A DNA stretch of 64,000 nucleotides from Mycobacterium mantenii (GCF_010731775.1 NZ_AP022590.1:3472001-3536000); one strand, 5' to 3'; counted from the first letter of the stretch, positions 28,651 through 40,604 are shown. Notes: generated by a model not told the origin, from the letters alone. Numbers and translations are program-made.

Positions 28651-29283
28651 ATGGCATCGAGTGCCGAAATGGAAGGGCCGGGTCCGATGATGCCGCAGCC
28701 GCGGGTGGGCAGGCGCCGCTCGACCACCCCGCACCACATCACCGACGTCGCGATCGACATGTTCACGGCCCGCGGTTTCGCCGAGGTGAGCGTCGACGAC
28801 GTCGCCCACGCCGCCGGCATCTCCCGCCGGACCCTCTTCCGGTATTACGCGTCCAAGAACGCCATTCCCTGGGGCGACTTCGACAATCACCTTGCCCACC
28901 TGCGCGATCTGCTCGACAAGGTCGAATCCGACGTGCGCCTGGGTGATGCGCTGCGCTCAGCACTGTTGGCGTTCAACACCTTTGACGAATCCGAGACGGC
29001 CCGGCACCGCCAGCGCATGCGGGTGATCCTGCAAACCGCTGAGCTGCAAGCGTATTCGATGACGATGTATGCCGGCTGGCGCGAGGTGATCGCCGGGTTC
29101 GTGGCCCGCCGCCTGGACTGTAAGACCGCCGATCTGCTGCCCCAGACCGTCGCCTGGACGATGCTCGGGGTGGCGCTGTCGGCCTACGAACACTGGCTCA
29201 GCGATGAGTCCGTCCCGCTGCCGGTTGCCCTGGGCAACGCCTTCGACGTTGTCCGCGCCGGGCTGGACGGACTGGACAGGTGA
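28651..29283 (+). CDS. mftR: Mycofactocin TetR-family regulator MftR
   Basis: TetR-family regulator, about 210 residues, orthologous to Rv0691c and divergent from mftA. The DNA-binding domain is [17 protein letters not shown], then [20 protein letters not shown]. MftR represses the mft operon and responds to long-chain acyl-CoAs in studied mycobacteria. The start is uncertain: ATG 28651, 28669 or 28687, the last having GGAAGGG upstream. A TTGACA hexamer at 28611-28616 on this strand has only a weak -10 partner. The stop overlaps the next gene by 4 bases. Confidence 0.92.
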   Translation: MASSAEMEGPGPMMPQPRVGRRRSTTPHHITDVAIDMFTARGFAEVSVDDVAHAAGISRRTLFRYYASKNAIPWGDFDNHLAHLRDLLDKVESDVRLGDALRSALLAFNTFDESETARHRQRMRVILQTAELQAYSMTMYAGWREVIAGFVARRLDCKTADLLPQTVAWTMLGVALSAYEHWLSDESVPLPVALGNAFDVVRAGLDGLDR

Positions 29284-30323
29284 CCGAGCACCTGGTGCAC
29301 ACCCTCCGGTCGCAGGGCAGGTTCTGCGACTCGTCGGGCTCGCGGATGTATGGCGAACTGTGCGAGCTGGTGGCCGGCGACGTCGGGTCCGGCGGCGTCT
29401 TCGCGACCGTCCTGTCCGGGCGCGAGGACGCCCCGTCGGGCGACGCGGTGCCGCTGCGGTTGCTCGGCGGGCTGCACCGGCTGGTGCTCGACGGCCGAGC
29501 GGCGCACCTGCGCCGCTTCTATCCCAGCACGGGGGGCGCGTGGGACGCCGGGTCCGCCTGGCCGGAGATTCTGGACACCGTGGCCGGTCACGTCGACATG
29601 CTGCGCGCGGCGCTGGGCCGGCCACCGCAGACCAACGAGGTGGGCCGGTCGGCCGCGCTGATCGGCGGACTGCTACACATCAACCAGGAATTCGGCTTGC
29701 CCATAAGGCTTTTCGAGATCGGATCGAGTGCGGGCCTGAACCTGCGCGCGGACCACTACCGCTACCATTTCGCCGGGGGCCACTGGGGACCGGCCGACGC
29801 AGCGGTGACCATCGACGAAGCGTGGCGCGGCGCGCTGCCGCCCCGGCGCGAATTGCGGATCGTGGCGCGCCACGGATACGACATCGCGCCCATCGACGTC
29901 GGCGACACCGACGGGGAGATGACCGTGCTGAGCTACGTCTGGCCCGACCAGGGCGCCCGGCTGGCGCGGCTGCGCGGCGCCATCGAGGTCGCCCGCCGGG
30001 TCCCGGCCGGGCTGGAGCGCCGGAGCGCAGCCGACGCGGTCGCCGGCCTGACACTGACGGATGGCGCGCTGACCGTGTTGTGGCATTCGATCACCTGGCA
30101 GTATCTGTCCGTCGACGAACGCAGCGCGGTGCTCGCCCACGTCGACGCGCTGGCCGGACGGGCCGATGCGGGCTCGCCGTTCGCGCACCTCACGATGGAG
30201 CCCGCCCGCGACGGCCCGGGCGCACCGATCAAGTTCGTGGTGCGGGCGCGCTGCTGGCCGCACGGCGATCCGCAGATTCTGGGCGAATGCCATCCGCACG
30301 GGCCCCCGGTGGACTGGCTATGA
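29280..30323 (+). CDS. DUF2332 protein cotranscribed with mftR
   Basis: A 347-residue DUF2332 protein (Rv0690c position). GTG 29280 overlaps the mftR stop (GTGA), so the two are translated together. Notable blocks are [37 protein letters not shown] (a Rossmann-like glycine loop) and [17 protein letters not shown]. No signal peptide or membrane segments. Function unknown; the tight coupling to mftR suggests, but does not prove, a tie to mycofactocin control. Confidence 0.88.
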   Translation: MTEHLVHTLRSQGRFCDSSGSRMYGELCELVAGDVGSGGVFATVLSGREDAPSGDAVPLRLLGGLHRLVLDGRAAHLRRFYPSTGGAWDAGSAWPEILDTVAGHVDMLRAALGRPPQTNEVGRSAALIGGLLHINQEFGLPIRLFEIGSSAGLNLRADHYRYHFAGGHWGPADAAVTIDEAWRGALPPRRELRIVARHGYDIAPIDVGDTDGEMTVLSYVWPDQGARLARLRGAIEVARRVPAGLERRSAADAVAGLTLTDGALTVLWHSITWQYLSVDERSAVLAHVDALAGRADAGSPFAHLTMEPARDGPGAPIKFVVRARCWPHGDPQILGECHPHGPPVDWL

Positions 30324-30380
30324 CCGGCACGGCCCAATGCCGAACTGCGGTACGGTATTTCGGCCGCAACCGGATCGGGG

Positions 30381-31100
30381 CTAGGTTCCCATGAAGGTCA
30401 TCGGATCGTGCAGCACGCGGGTGCCGTCGTGCAATCCTTCGATCGCTTCCATGTGCACGGGGTCGAGGGTGAAGTCGAACACGTCCAGGTTCTGGGCGAC
30501 GCGCTCGGGCTTGGACGATCGCGAGACGACGACGTTGTCCAGCTGCAGGTTCCACCGGACCAGGACCTGTGCGGGTGTGCGGCCGTACTCGGCGGCGATC
30601 GAGGTCACGACCGGCTCCTCGATCAGCCGGCCGACGCCCAGCGGGCTGTAGGACTGCGTGGTCACCTCGTGATGGGCGTGGGCCTGGCGCAGCTCGGCCT
30701 GGTTCAGCCGCGGGTGCAACTCGACCTGGTTCACCGCGGGCACCTCGTCGGCTTCCTCGATGACCGTCGCCAGCAGCTCCTCCGTGAAGTTGCAGACGCC
30801 GATCGAGCGGACGTGCCCCTCTTCGCGAGCCACTTTCATGCCCTCGAAGCTCTCCACATACTTGCCCAGCTTCGGCGCCGGCCAGTGGATCAGATAGAGG
30901 TCGAGATGATCCAGCCCGAGTCGGTCCAGGCTCTGCTTGCACGACTGCTGGGCGGTGTGGAAGCCCTGTTTGGAGGTGCCCAGCTTGGTGGCGACGAACA
31001 ACTCCTCGCGGGGGATGCCCGACGCGGCTATCGCGCGCCCGACGGCATCCTCGTTTCCGTAGGAGGCGGCGAGGCATGTCGGCACAGCAAAATTCGTCAC
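30381..31100 (-). pseudogene. N-terminally truncated aldo-keto reductase
   Basis: The frame matches aldo-keto reductases from about residue 50 onward: [16 protein letters not shown] with the catalytic Tyr, [10 protein letters not shown] with the catalytic Lys, [25 protein letters not shown], and the NADPH-binding end [14 protein letters not shown]. The first beta-alpha units, with the catalytic Asp (DTA motif), are missing and replaced by an unrelated MTNFAVPT segment. The protein is about 240 residues instead of about 280. Homology ends near 31080. The following 31100-31371 region shows no gene. Probably non-functional. Confidence 0.7.
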
Positions 31101-31371
31101 ATCGAAGAGTTACGGGTTTCCAGCACAATGAGTTTGGCTGTGCCGGTGCTGGCAATTGTGTGACACGGACTACAACGCCGCCGCATTGGCCATCGAGCGT
31201 TCCAAATGCGAGGTGTGTCGCCATCGAATTGTGCTGTGGTGCATGCCCAATTTGCGCCGCTTTGGTCTAATACCCGATTCGCCCGGGGTGCGGGCGACGC
31301 GAAATAGCTGAACCCTTATGCTCGAAAAACGCCGAACGCACCCAACACTGGAAGCGAGGCAGATCTGTCCC

Positions 31372-32199
31372 ATGAAGACAATGCAAGAACTTTTCGAAAT
31401 AGCTTGGCAAGCAACACAAATCGGTGCCACCAGGCTCAAGAAGTCACAGCCGAGCTCGGTACAGCACAAAGGTGACCGCGACACTGTCACCGATGTCGAC
31501 CTCACCATCCAGCGCGATATCGACGACTACCTCACCCAGATCACACCCGATATCGCGCTACTGGCCGAAGAGTCCGAGCACCAGCCGGACATCGAAACTT
31601 CCGAGTGGCTGTGGGTGCTCGACCCCATCGACGGCACGTCCAATTTCGTCCACGGCCTGCCGCTGTGCGCGGTATCGCTGGCCCTGCTGCACGCCGGCCG
31701 CACCGTACTGGCCGTCACCCACGCCCCCCTGATCGGCAAGACCTACCACGCCATCGAAGGCAAGGGCGCGTTCGTCAACGGGCAACGGATCACCGCCAGC
31801 GCCACCGACAGCCTCAGCGGGGCCATCGTGTCCCTCGGCGACTATGCCGTCGGCCACGATGCCGGCCGACTCAACGCGCACCGGCTGGCGCTCACCACCG
31901 AGCTGGTGCCCCGCGTCGAGCGCATCCGGATGATCGGCGCGGCCACGCTCGATCTCGCTTTCGTCGCCGAGGGCGCCCTGGACGCCTGCGTGATGATGTC
32001 CAACAAGCCGTGGGACACCGCCGCGGGGACACTGCTCGCCCGCGAAGCGGGAGCGCTGCTCACCGACGCGCGGGGCAACCCGCACACCCACAAATCCGCG
32101 TCGACGATCGTCACCGCGCCGGGTGTCGCCGAGCAGCTCGCCACGGTGATTCGCAATACCGGCATCCCCAGCGACCCGTACGCGGTCGCCGCCGTCTAG
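31372..32199 (+). CDS. Inositol monophosphatase family protein
   Basis: A Mg-dependent sugar/inositol phosphatase of about 275 residues, beginning MKTMQELFEIAWQATQ. All family motifs are present: GDRDTVTDVD, the metal-binding glutamates in LAEESEH, WVLDPIDGTSNFVHGLP, and WDTAAGTLLAREAG. Likely substrate is inositol-1-phosphate or a related sugar phosphate; the exact one cannot be told. ATG 31372 is chosen over an upstream ATG at 31318, which has no ribosome site. It is not part of the M. tuberculosis order here, so it is a lineage-specific insertion or loss difference. Confidence 0.9.
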   Translation: MKTMQELFEIAWQATQIGATRLKKSQPSSVQHKGDRDTVTDVDLTIQRDIDDYLTQITPDIALLAEESEHQPDIETSEWLWVLDPIDGTSNFVHGLPLCAVSLALLHAGRTVLAVTHAPLIGKTYHAIEGKGAFVNGQRITASATDSLSGAIVSLGDYAVGHDAGRLNAHRLALTTELVPRVERIRMIGAATLDLAFVAEGALDACVMMSNKPWDTAAGTLLAREAGALLTDARGNPHTHKSASTIVTAPGVAEQLATVIRNTGIPSDPYAVAAV

Positions 32200-32229
32200 C
32201 GGCGGACGTGTACCAGTAGTGGGCTTGCC

Positions 32230-33417
32230 TCAGCCCAGCACTTCGGCGATGGGCACGGCCGCGGCGATCTTGGCACGCGCCTTCATGACCTTGCCCGGCA
32301 TCCCGCCGCCGACCACCCCAACCAGGGCCCCGTCGCGTTCGTAGTAGGCCAGAAACTTGCGGCCGTCGTCCTCGACGACGTGCACGATGTCGTCGGCCTC
32401 CGGCTCGCCCAGGCACTGGATCTTGACGTCGTACTGGTCGCTCCAGAAGTACGGGACCACCACCACCGGCGGCACATCCTGGCCCAGCATCGCGGGCACG
32501 ACGGCACGCGCCTGGTCGGCGACATTGCTCCAATGTTCAACGCGCCCTTGGTGTCCCATCGCGTCACGCCACGACGCGACATCACCGAGCGCCCACACAT
32601 TCGGCGCGCTGGTCCGTCCGGCCTCGTCGCAGATGACGCCGTTGTCGACCTCGACGCCGCTGCCCTCGAGCCATTCGGTCGCCGGGCGCGACCCGATGCC
32701 GACGACCACTATGTCGGCCGGCAGTTCGGTGCCGTCGCTCAACACCACCGCCTCGACGTGTTCCTCACCGCGCACCTCCGCCACCCCGACGCCGAGGCGG
32801 ACGTCGACGCCCTCGGCGCGGTGCAGCCGGGCCACCAGCTCACCGATCCGCTCGCCGAGAACCGCGGCCAGCGGCGTCGGCTGCGGCTCCACCAGAACCA
32901 CGTCCACGCCCAGGCTGCGCAGGCTGGCCGCCACCTCGCAGCCGATGAAGCCGGCGCCGATGACGACGGCGCGCTGCGCCGCGGACGCGTGCTTGCGCAG
33001 CGCCATGCTTTCGTCGAAGGACCGCAGCACGCGGATCCCCTCGAGATCGGGGATGGCCGGGATGCGCCGGGGCACCAGGCCGGTGGCTATCACCAGTTCG
33101 GCGTAGCCGAGCGTCGTGCCGTCGTCGAGAGTCACCCTCTGCGCCGCGGTGTCCAGACTCCTCGCGGCCGACCCCAGTCGCAGGGTGATGTCGTTCTGGT
33201 CGTACCACTCGCGGGGTTTGAGCGCGGTGTCGTCGACCTCTTTGCGCAGCACCTCTTTGGACAGCGGCGGGCGGTCGTAGGGCAGGTGCACCTCGTCGCT
33301 GACGATTGTGATGGGCCCGGAATACTCCGAGCGCCGCAGCTGCTCGGCGGTGCGGGCGGCGGCCAGTCCGCCGCCGACAATCACGATTCCGTTGTTGGCG
33401 CTTGCGTCACTACTCAC
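32230..33417 (-). CDS. FAD-dependent ferredoxin/NAD(P)H reductase (Rv0688-like)
   Basis: A 395-residue pyridine-nucleotide-disulfide-type flavoprotein of the putidaredoxin/rubredoxin reductase group. It has two dinucleotide folds: FAD at IVIVGGGLAAARTAEQLR and NAD(P)H at AVVIGAGFIGCEVAASL. It also has YDRPPLSKEVL and the ALGDVA motif, and a C-terminal reductase dimerisation domain (VVPYFWSDQYD). It probably passes electrons from NAD(P)H to a ferredoxin for a P450 or similar. GTG start 33415-33417 lacks a clear ribosome site. It lies 25 bases before the SDR gene's stop, so the two are cotranscribed, SDR first. Confidence 0.9.
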   Translation of the reverse strand: MSSDASANNGIVIVGGGLAAARTAEQLRRSEYSGPITIVSDEVHLPYDRPPLSKEVLRKEVDDTALKPREWYDQNDITLRLGSAARSLDTAAQRVTLDDGTTLGYAELVIATGLVPRRIPAIPDLEGIRVLRSFDESMALRKHASAAQRAVVIGAGFIGCEVAASLRSLGVDVVLVEPQPTPLAAVLGERIGELVARLHRAEGVDVRLGVGVAEVRGEEHVEAVVLSDGTELPADIVVVGIGSRPATEWLEGSGVEVDNGVICDEAGRTSAPNVWALGDVASWRDAMGHQGRVEHWSNVADQARAVVPAMLGQDVPPVVVVPYFWSDQYDVKIQCLGEPEADDIVHVVEDDGRKFLAYYERDGALVGVVGGGMPGKVMKARAKIAAAVPIAEVLG

Positions 33418-33442
33418 GTGGAGTTCATAGCACGATGGGCCG

Positions 33443-34306
<864 letters not shown>

Positions 34307-34360
34307 CTAGCAGCGGAACTGAAACGTGTTCTAATTCACCCGGCGTTGCCGAGCGGCACT

Positions 34361-35197
34361 TTAGATTTCGGCGATGATCGCGGCGCGGCGGCTGGCGTAT
34401 TCCGCGTCGGTCAGCGCCCCACTGGCGTGCAGATCCTGCAGTTCTTGCAGCCGCGCGGCGATCGACGGCTCGGGCGGCGTGACGACCGCCGCCGCCGCGG
34501 GCGCCGCGGCCGGCGCCGGTTGAGCGGCCGGGACCTGGTGCTCGACCGCGCGTCGCACCACGGCCTGAATCTGCGCGCGCAACGCCGGGTTCGACCGGAT
34601 GTCGAGCATCTGATTGAGCGCGACGTTGTTGGCCTTGAGGATCTGCAGGATCTCCATCAGCGGGCCCGCCTGCCCGCTCAGGTCATAGGTCTTGTTGTCT
34701 TCGGCCACCGTGAACTGCGCGGGCACCAGACCGTTGACCAAAGCGCTTCGCTCCCAGTCGATTCGATATTCGTTGGTGGTGGGGTTGACCAGGACCACCA
34801 CCTTGCGGGCGTTGAGGTTGCCCAGCCGGGTGACGCTGGCGATGACCCTGTCTTCGCTGTCGAACGGCAGGAATCCGGGGCCGGCGATGTGCAGGTGCAC
34901 CTTGACGACCTGTTGGTTGTTGACCCACGTCCCCGTCTCGGTGATCCCGGTGATCTGCGCGAGCGCCAGCACGCCGCTCTGCTCGAGCGCGGCCACCTTC
35001 GCCGACGACTTGGCCCCGTAGTTCGCCAACGCCAGCGCGACCAGCACGTCGGCCAGGGTGATGAGCAGGCCGACGTAGAACATCCACTGCAGCAGGCTGC
35101 CGAGGGCCAGGGTGAAGTACACGATCAGGAAAATCGGTCCGACCAGACCGCCGCACAGCAAAACCACCAACTGTGCCTTCAGGTAGCGCGCCAACAC
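34361..35197 (-). CDS. SHOCT-domain membrane protein (Rv0686-like)
   Basis: A 278-residue protein with two N-terminal membrane helices (LVVLLCGGLVGPIFLIVYF and FYVGLLITLADVLVALALA). A soluble middle follows with a beta-rich region (VVKVHLHIAGPGFLPFDSED), then an Ala/Pro-rich linker and a C-terminal SHOCT motif (LQELQDLHASGALTDAEYA). GTG start. SHOCT segments often bind other proteins or nucleic acid; function here unknown. It sits between the SDR and the PE gene, same strand. Confidence 0.85.
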   Translation of the reverse strand: MLARYLKAQLVVLLCGGLVGPIFLIVYFTLALGSLLQWMFYVGLLITLADVLVALALANYGAKSSAKVAALEQSGVLALAQITGITETGTWVNNQQVVKVHLHIAGPGFLPFDSEDRVIASVTRLGNLNARKVVVLVNPTTNEYRIDWERSALVNGLVPAQFTVAEDNKTYDLSGQAGPLMEILQILKANNVALNQMLDIRSNPALRAQIQAVVRRAVEHQVPAAQPAPAAAPAAAAVVTPPEPSIAARLQELQDLHASGALTDAEYASRRAAIIAEI

Positions 35198-35290
35198 TTG
35201 CCCCTCCCTCGTCTTACTGGGGAATCCGAGTCAGAGTAGCGCTCGCGGTGCCGCGGCGGATGCGATACGCGCAAACGGTGTTCTGGTCGC

Positions 35291-36049
35291 TTAAACCATC
35301 TCTGGGGGAACGATCGGCACCCGGCGTACCGGCGCCGTCGCCTGTTGCGCCGGGTGCGCCGGGGCGGCAGGGGTCGCAGCGGTACGCGCCGATACCGGCA
35401 TCGCCGGGGCCGCCGAGGTCTGCGGCGGCACCGCGGTCTGCATGGCCGCCGCGGGAGGGCCGGCCGGCGTCGCCGCCGATGCCACCGGCTGGACCGCGGC
35501 CGGAGAACTGGCCGGGGCGTAGGCCGGGGTGACCACCCGCGCCGCACCGGCCGGCATAGTGGCCGAGGCCAGCGTCGCCGATCCCGCCGGAGCCGCCGCG
35601 ACCGGCGTGCCGGCCGGTGCGGGCATCGCCGCGGTGGCGGCGGGTGCCACCGCCGCCATCAGCGGGCCCGCGGGTGCGCCCGGAGCGGAAGGGCCCAGGG
35701 CGCCGCTCACCGCCGGTACCTGCGCGGCCACCGACGCCGGGGCCGCCGCGGTCTGCAACGGCGTGGTGTTGGCCGCCTCGGCCAAGGCGTACTGCGTGGC
35801 ACCGCCGTTCATCAGTTGCACGAACTGGCTGTGAAACGCGGCCGCCTGGGCGCTGAGCGCCTGATAGACCTGGGAGTGCGCGTCGAAGAGTGCGGCGATA
35901 CTCGCCGACACCTCGTCGGCGCCGGGGGCCAGCACACCCGACGTCGGACCCAATGCAATGGAGTTGGCGGAGCTGATCGTCGTCCCGATCCTGGCCAAAT
36001 CCCCCGCGGCGGCCGCAACGAATTCCGGCGTCGCTTCAACGAAGGACAT
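35291..36049 (-). CDS. Orphan PE-family protein with Ala/Pro tail
   Basis: A 252-residue PE protein. The PE domain opens [20 protein letters not shown] with the Pro-Glu pair at residues 8-9. It is followed by [11 protein letters not shown] and two helices to about residue 95. The type VII secretion signal YxxxD/E is present as YALAE (87-91). The rest is a low-complexity Ala/Pro/Thr-rich tail. ATG 36047-36049 is preceded by GGAGG. No PPE partner or ESX gene is adjacent, so any partner is encoded elsewhere. Confidence 0.93.
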   Translation of the reverse strand: MSFVEATPEFVAAAAGDLARIGTTISSANSIALGPTSGVLAPGADEVSASIAALFDAHSQVYQALSAQAAAFHSQFVQLMNGGATQYALAEAANTTPLQTAAAPASVAAQVPAVSGALGPSAPGAPAGPLMAAVAPAATAAMPAPAGTPVAAAPAGSATLASATMPAGAARVVTPAYAPASSPAAVQPVASAATPAGPPAAAMQTAVPPQTSAAPAMPVSARTAATPAAPAHPAQQATAPVRRVPIVPPEMV

Positions 36050-36165
36050 CAATACCTCCCCGCCGAACCGTCAGGAGAATTATGGGTAAATCCTAAACCA
36101 GCCGCGGCCGTCGCCGCATGATTTCCTCCGCGTTGCCCCGGACCGACGCCGAGCCAATGCACAAA

Positions 36166-36194
36166 GCCCGGATTGCCGAGTCGGCAATCCGGGC
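36166..36194 (-). terminator. Rho-independent terminator of tuf
   Basis: Perfect inverted repeat GCCCGGATTGCCGA-N1-TCGGCAATCCGGGC, 18 bases beyond the tuf stop and followed on the minus strand by TTTGTG. It ends the rpsL-rpsG-fusA-tuf transcript. Confidence 0.85.
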
Positions 36195-36211
36195 TTCGCG
36201 GTGGTTCGGAA

Positions 36212-37402
36212 CTACTTGATGATCTTGACGACCCGGCCGGCGCCGACGGTGCGGCCACCCTCACGGATCGCGAACCGCAGACCGTCGTCCATGGCGACGG
36301 GCTGGATCAGCTTCACCGAGATGTTGGTGTTGTCACCGGGCATCACCATTTCGGTGCCCTCCGGCAGCGTCACCACACCTGTCACATCGGTGGTGCGGAA
36401 GTAGAACTGCGGGCGGTAGTTGTTGAAGAACGGCGTGTGCCGGCCGCCCTCGTCCTTGGACAGGATGTAGACGCTGCCCTCGAACTCGGTGTGCGGCGTG
36501 GTGGTGCCGGGCTTGACCACAACCTGGCCACGCTCGACGTCCTCACGCTTGATACCACGCAGCAGCAGACCGACGTTGTCGCCGGCCTGGCCCTGGTCGA
36601 GCAGCTTGCGGAACATCTCCACACCGGTGACCGTGGTCTTGGTGCTGGTCGGCTTGATACCGACGATCTCGACTTCTTCGTTCACGTTGATCACACCGCG
36701 CTCGACACGGCCGGTGACCACCGTGCCACGCCCGGTGATGGTGAAGACGTCCTCCACCGGCATCAGGAACGGCTTCTCGGTCTCACGGACCGGGTCCGGG
36801 ATCGACTCGTCGACAGCCTCCATCAGCTGCTCGACGGACTCGACCCACTTGGCGTCGCCCTCGAGCGCCTTGAGCGCGGAGACCCGCACCACCGGGGCGT
36901 CCTCGTCGAACTCCTGGGCGGCCAGCAGCTCGCGGACCTCCATCTCGACGAGCTCGAGCAGCTCCTCGTCGTCGACCATGTCGGCCTTGTTCAGGGCGAC
37001 CAGGATGTAGGGCACGCCGACCTGACGCGCGAGCAGCACGTGCTCACGGGTCTGCGGCATGGGGCCGTCGGTGGCGGCGACCACCAGGATCGCCCCGTCC
37101 ATCTGAGCCGCGCCGGTGATCATGTTCTTGATGTAGTCGGCGTGACCCGGGGCGTCGACGTGGGCGTAGTGACGCTTCTCGGTCTGATACTCCACGTGGG
37201 AGATGTTGATCGTGATACCGCGCTGACGCTCCTCGGGCGCGTTGTCGATCTGGTCGAACGCGCGGGACTCGTTCAGGTTGGGGTACTTGTCGTGCAGAAC
37301 CTTGGTGATAGCCGCGGTCAGCGTGGTCTTGCCGTGGTCAACGTGACCAATGGTCCCGATGTTGACGTGCGGCTTCGTCCGCTCGAACTTCGCCTTCGCC
37401 AC
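36212..37402 (-). CDS. tuf: Elongation factor Tu
   Basis: EF-Tu, the GTPase that delivers aminoacyl-tRNA to the ribosome. 396 residues, GTG start, (M)[19 protein letters not shown] with the P-loop GHVDHGKT. Switch II is DAPGHADY, the guanine-specificity motif NKAD, and the C-terminus [12 protein letters not shown]. Preceded by a strong CCAGGAGGAC site. Last gene of the str operon, with 166 bases separating it from fusA. Confidence 0.99.
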   Translation of the reverse strand: MAKAKFERTKPHVNIGTIGHVDHGKTTLTAAITKVLHDKYPNLNESRAFDQIDNAPEERQRGITINISHVEYQTEKRHYAHVDAPGHADYIKNMITGAAQMDGAILVVAATDGPMPQTREHVLLARQVGVPYILVALNKADMVDDEELLELVEMEVRELLAAQEFDEDAPVVRVSALKALEGDAKWVESVEQLMEAVDESIPDPVRETEKPFLMPVEDVFTITGRGTVVTGRVERGVINVNEEVEIVGIKPTSTKTTVTGVEMFRKLLDQGQAGDNVGLLLRGIKREDVERGQVVVKPGTTTPHTEFEGSVYILSKDEGGRHTPFFNNYRPQFYFRTTDVTGVVTLPEGTEMVMPGDNTNISVKLIQPVAMDDGLRFAIREGGRTVGAGRVVKIIK

Positions 37403-37568
37403 TTCTGTGTCCTCCTGGACTAGTTGGTGCTCGTTAAAGCAGTGTTGGTGTTTTCAGTTGTGCCGCGCCCAAGGCATTCCAATGACCCGGCAAGGTTACT
37501 CCGAGGTGACTTGAGCTGATGGCTCGACTCCTCGCTCGTAAGCTCCGCTTACTCGCCGTCGTCTTCGC

Positions 37569-39674
37569 TCACTGACCGGTCGCCTTCGCGATGATCTCCT
37601 TTGACACGTTCGCCGGCACTTCGGCGTACGAGTCGAAGACCATGGAGTAGTTCGCCCGGCCTTGGGTCTTGGACCGCAGGTCGCCGACGTAGCCGAACAT
37701 CTCCGACAGCGGCACATGCGCCTTGACGACGCGCGCACCGCTCCGCTCCTCCATGGCCTGGATCTGGCCACGGCGAGAGTTCAGGTCGCCGATCACGTCG
37801 CCCATATAGTCCTCGGGCGTGGTGACCTCGACGGCCATGATCGGTTCCAGGATGACTGGCTGCGCTTGCGCCGCAGCCTTTTTCAGCACCTGCGAACCGG
37901 CGATCTTGAAGGCCATCTCCGACGAGTCGACCTCGTGGAAAGCCCCGTCGAGCAGGGTGACCTTCAAGTTGACCAGCGGGTAACCGGCCAGCACGCCGTA
38001 CTGCATGGCGTCCTGCGCGCCGGCGTCCACCGACGGGATGTACTCACGCGGGATACGTCCACCGGTGACCTTGTTCTCGAATTCGTAGGTCGCACCGTCT
38101 TCGCCGTGGAACGGTTCGAGGCTGATCAGCACCTTGGCGAACTGGCCGGAACCGCCGGTCTGCTTCTTGTGAGTGAACTCGACCTTTTCCACCGTCCGCT
38201 TGATGGTCTCCTTGTAGGCGACCTGCGGCTTACCGACGTTGGCCTCGACCTTGAACTCGCGGCGCATCCGGTCCACCAGGATGTCCAGGTGCAACTCGCC
38301 CATCCCGCCGATCACGGTCTGGCCGGTCTCTGAGTCCTGGTGAACCTTGAAGGTCGGGTCCTCCTCGGCGAGCTTCTGGATCGACAGCGACAGCTTCTCC
38401 TGGTCGCTCTTGGTCTTGGGCTCGATAGCCACCTCGATGACCGGGTCGGGGAAGGTCATCGACTCCAGCACGACCTGCTGGTTCGGGTCGCTCAGGGTGT
38501 CACCGGTGGTGGTGTCCTTCAGCCCGATCACCGCATAGATGTGGCCGGCCGAGGCGGTCTCCACCGGGTTCTCCTTGTTGGAGTGCATCTGGAACAGCTT
38601 GCCCAGCCGCTCCTTTTTGCCCTTGGTGGCGTTGATGACCTGACTGCCGGAGTCGACCTTCCCCGAGTACACGCGGACGTAGGTCAGCTTGCCGAAGAAC
38701 GGGTGCGTCGCGACCTTGAACGCCAACGCGGAGAACGGCTCGTCGGTCGAGGGGTTGCGGGTGACCTCTTCGTCCTCCTTGCCCGGCGCGTGGCCGACGG
38801 CCGGGGGTACGTCCAGCGGCGAGGGCAGGTAGTCGATGACGGCGTCCAGCATGGGCTGCACGCCCTTGTTCTTGAACGCGCTGCCGCACAGCACCGGGTA
38901 CGCCTCCGAGCTGATGGTCAGCTTGCGGATGGCGCCCTTGATCTCCTCGACGGTGAGCTCCTCCCCGCCGAGGTACTTCTCCAGCAGCGCCTCGTCGGTC
39001 TCGGCGACGGCCTCGAGCAGTTTGGTGCGGTACTCCTCGACCTTGTCGGCCATCTCGGCCGGGATGTCGATGGTGTCGTAGGTTTCGCCCAGCTTCGTCT
39101 CGCCGCGCCACACCTTGGCGTTCATCTCGACCAGGTCGACGATGCCCTCGAAGTCGCCCTCGGAGCCGACGGGCAGCTGGATCGGGATGGCGTTGGCGCC
39201 GAGGCGCTCCTCCATGGTCCTCACCGAGAAGTAGAAGTCGGCCCCGATCTTGTCCATCTTGTTGACGAAGCAGATGCGCGGGACGTCGTACTTGTCGGCC
39301 TGCCGCCAGACCTGCTCGGACTGCGGCTCGACACCTTCCTTGCCGTCGAAGACGGCGACGGCACCGTCGAGCACGCGCAGGCTGCGTTCCACCTCGACGG
39401 TGAAGTCGACGTGGCCAGGCGTGTCAATGATGTTGATCTGGTTGTCTTTCCAGAAGCAGGTGGTGGCGGCGGAGGTGATGGTGATCCCACGCTCCTGCTC
39501 CTGCTCCATCCAGTCCATGGTGGCGGCGCCGTCGTGCACCTCACCGATCTTGTAGCTGATACCGGTGTAGTAGAGGATGCGCTCGGTCGTCGTCGTCTTG
39601 CCGGCGTCGATGTGCGCCATGATGCCGATGTTGCGGACCTTGGTCAGGTCGGTCAGCACGTCCTTCTGTGCCAC
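37569..39674 (-). CDS. fusA: Elongation factor G
   Basis: EF-G, the translocation GTPase, 701 residues from GTG 39672-39674. P-loop [19 protein letters not shown], switch [14 protein letters not shown] specificity motif, and domain IV with [15 protein letters not shown]. Full length and in the usual place between rpsG and tuf. Confidence 0.99.
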   Translation of the reverse strand: MAQKDVLTDLTKVRNIGIMAHIDAGKTTTTERILYYTGISYKIGEVHDGAATMDWMEQEQERGITITSAATTCFWKDNQINIIDTPGHVDFTVEVERSLRVLDGAVAVFDGKEGVEPQSEQVWRQADKYDVPRICFVNKMDKIGADFYFSVRTMEERLGANAIPIQLPVGSEGDFEGIVDLVEMNAKVWRGETKLGETYDTIDIPAEMADKVEEYRTKLLEAVAETDEALLEKYLGGEELTVEEIKGAIRKLTISSEAYPVLCGSAFKNKGVQPMLDAVIDYLPSPLDVPPAVGHAPGKEDEEVTRNPSTDEPFSALAFKVATHPFFGKLTYVRVYSGKVDSGSQVINATKGKKERLGKLFQMHSNKENPVETASAGHIYAVIGLKDTTTGDTLSDPNQQVVLESMTFPDPVIEVAIEPKTKSDQEKLSLSIQKLAEEDPTFKVHQDSETGQTVIGGMGELHLDILVDRMRREFKVEANVGKPQVAYKETIKRTVEKVEFTHKKQTGGSGQFAKVLISLEPFHGEDGATYEFENKVTGGRIPREYIPSVDAGAQDAMQYGVLAGYPLVNLKVTLLDGAFHEVDSSEMAFKIAGSQVLKKAAAQAQPVILEPIMAVEVTTPEDYMGDVIGDLNSRRGQIQAMEERSGARVVKAHVPLSEMFGYVGDLRSKTQGRANYSMVFDSYAEVPANVSKEIIAKATGQ

Positions 39675-39759
39675 AGAAGTCTTCCCACTCTTTCGATTGC
39701 TTGGTTAGTTCGCTGTCGGTTTGCGCCCGACCACTCTGCCTTTGGGCGCCGTCCGGCCC

Positions 39760-40230
39760 CTACCAGCGATAGTGCGCGAAGGCGCGGTTGGCCTCGGCCA
39801 TCTTGTGGGTGTCCTCGCGCCGCTTGACGGCGGCTCCGAGGCCATTGCTGGCATCCAGGATCTCGTTGGCGAGCCGCTCGACCATGGTCTTTTCGCGGCG
39901 TTGCTTGGAGAAACTGACCAGCCAACGCAGCGCCAGCGTCACCGAGCGATCGGGACGCACCTCGACCGGGACCTGGTACGTAGCGCCACCGACGCGGCGG
40001 CTGCGCACCTCGAGGGAGGGCTTGACGTTGTCCATCGCGCGCTTGAGCGTGATCACCGGGTCAGTGCCCGTCTTATCCCGGGCGTTCTCGAGCGCTCCAT
40101 AAACAATGCGTTCGGCCAGCGATTTCTTCCCGTCCAGCAGAACTTTGTTCACCAGCTGCGTCACCAGCTGCGACCCGTAGACCGGGTCATTGACCAATGG
40201 ACGCTTCGGCGCGGGCCCCTTGCGCGGCAT
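39760..40230 (-). CDS. rpsG: 30S ribosomal protein S7
   Basis: S7, primary binder of the 3' major domain of 16S rRNA. 156 residues, [20 protein letters not shown], with [17 protein letters not shown]. Its ATG shares one base with the rpsL stop (40230). Confidence 0.99.
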   Translation of the reverse strand: MPRKGPAPKRPLVNDPVYGSQLVTQLVNKVLLDGKKSLAERIVYGALENARDKTGTDPVITLKRAMDNVKPSLEVRSRRVGGATYQVPVEVRPDRSVTLALRWLVSFSKQRREKTMVERLANEILDASNGLGAAVKRREDTHKMAEANRAFAHYRW

Positions 40231-40604
40231 CAGCTCTTCTCCTTCTTGGCGCCGTAACGGCTGCGAGCCTGCTTGCGGTTCTTGACACCCTGAGTGTCGA
40301 GTGAGCCGCGGATGATCTTGTACCGGACACCGGGCAGGTCCTTGACTCGGCCACCACGCACCAGCACCATCGAGTGCTCCTGCAGGTTGTGGCCCTCCCC
40401 GGGGATGTAGGCGGTGACCTCAACCTGGCTCGTCAGCTTCACGCGGGCGACCTTCCGAAGCGCCGAGTTCGGCTTCTTCGGGGTGGTGGTGTACACGCGG
40501 GTGCATACGCCACGGCGCTGCGGGCTGCCCTTCAGGGCCGCGGTCTTGACCTTGGCGACCTTGTCGCGGCGACCCTTGCGGACCAGCTGCTGAATGGTTG
40601 GCAT
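40230..40604 (-). CDS. rpsL: 30S ribosomal protein S12
   Basis: S12 of the decoding centre, 124 residues, [20 protein letters not shown]. Lys43 ([14 protein letters not shown]) and Lys88 ([12 protein letters not shown]) are both wild type, the streptomycin-susceptible state. First gene of the str operon. Confidence 0.99.
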
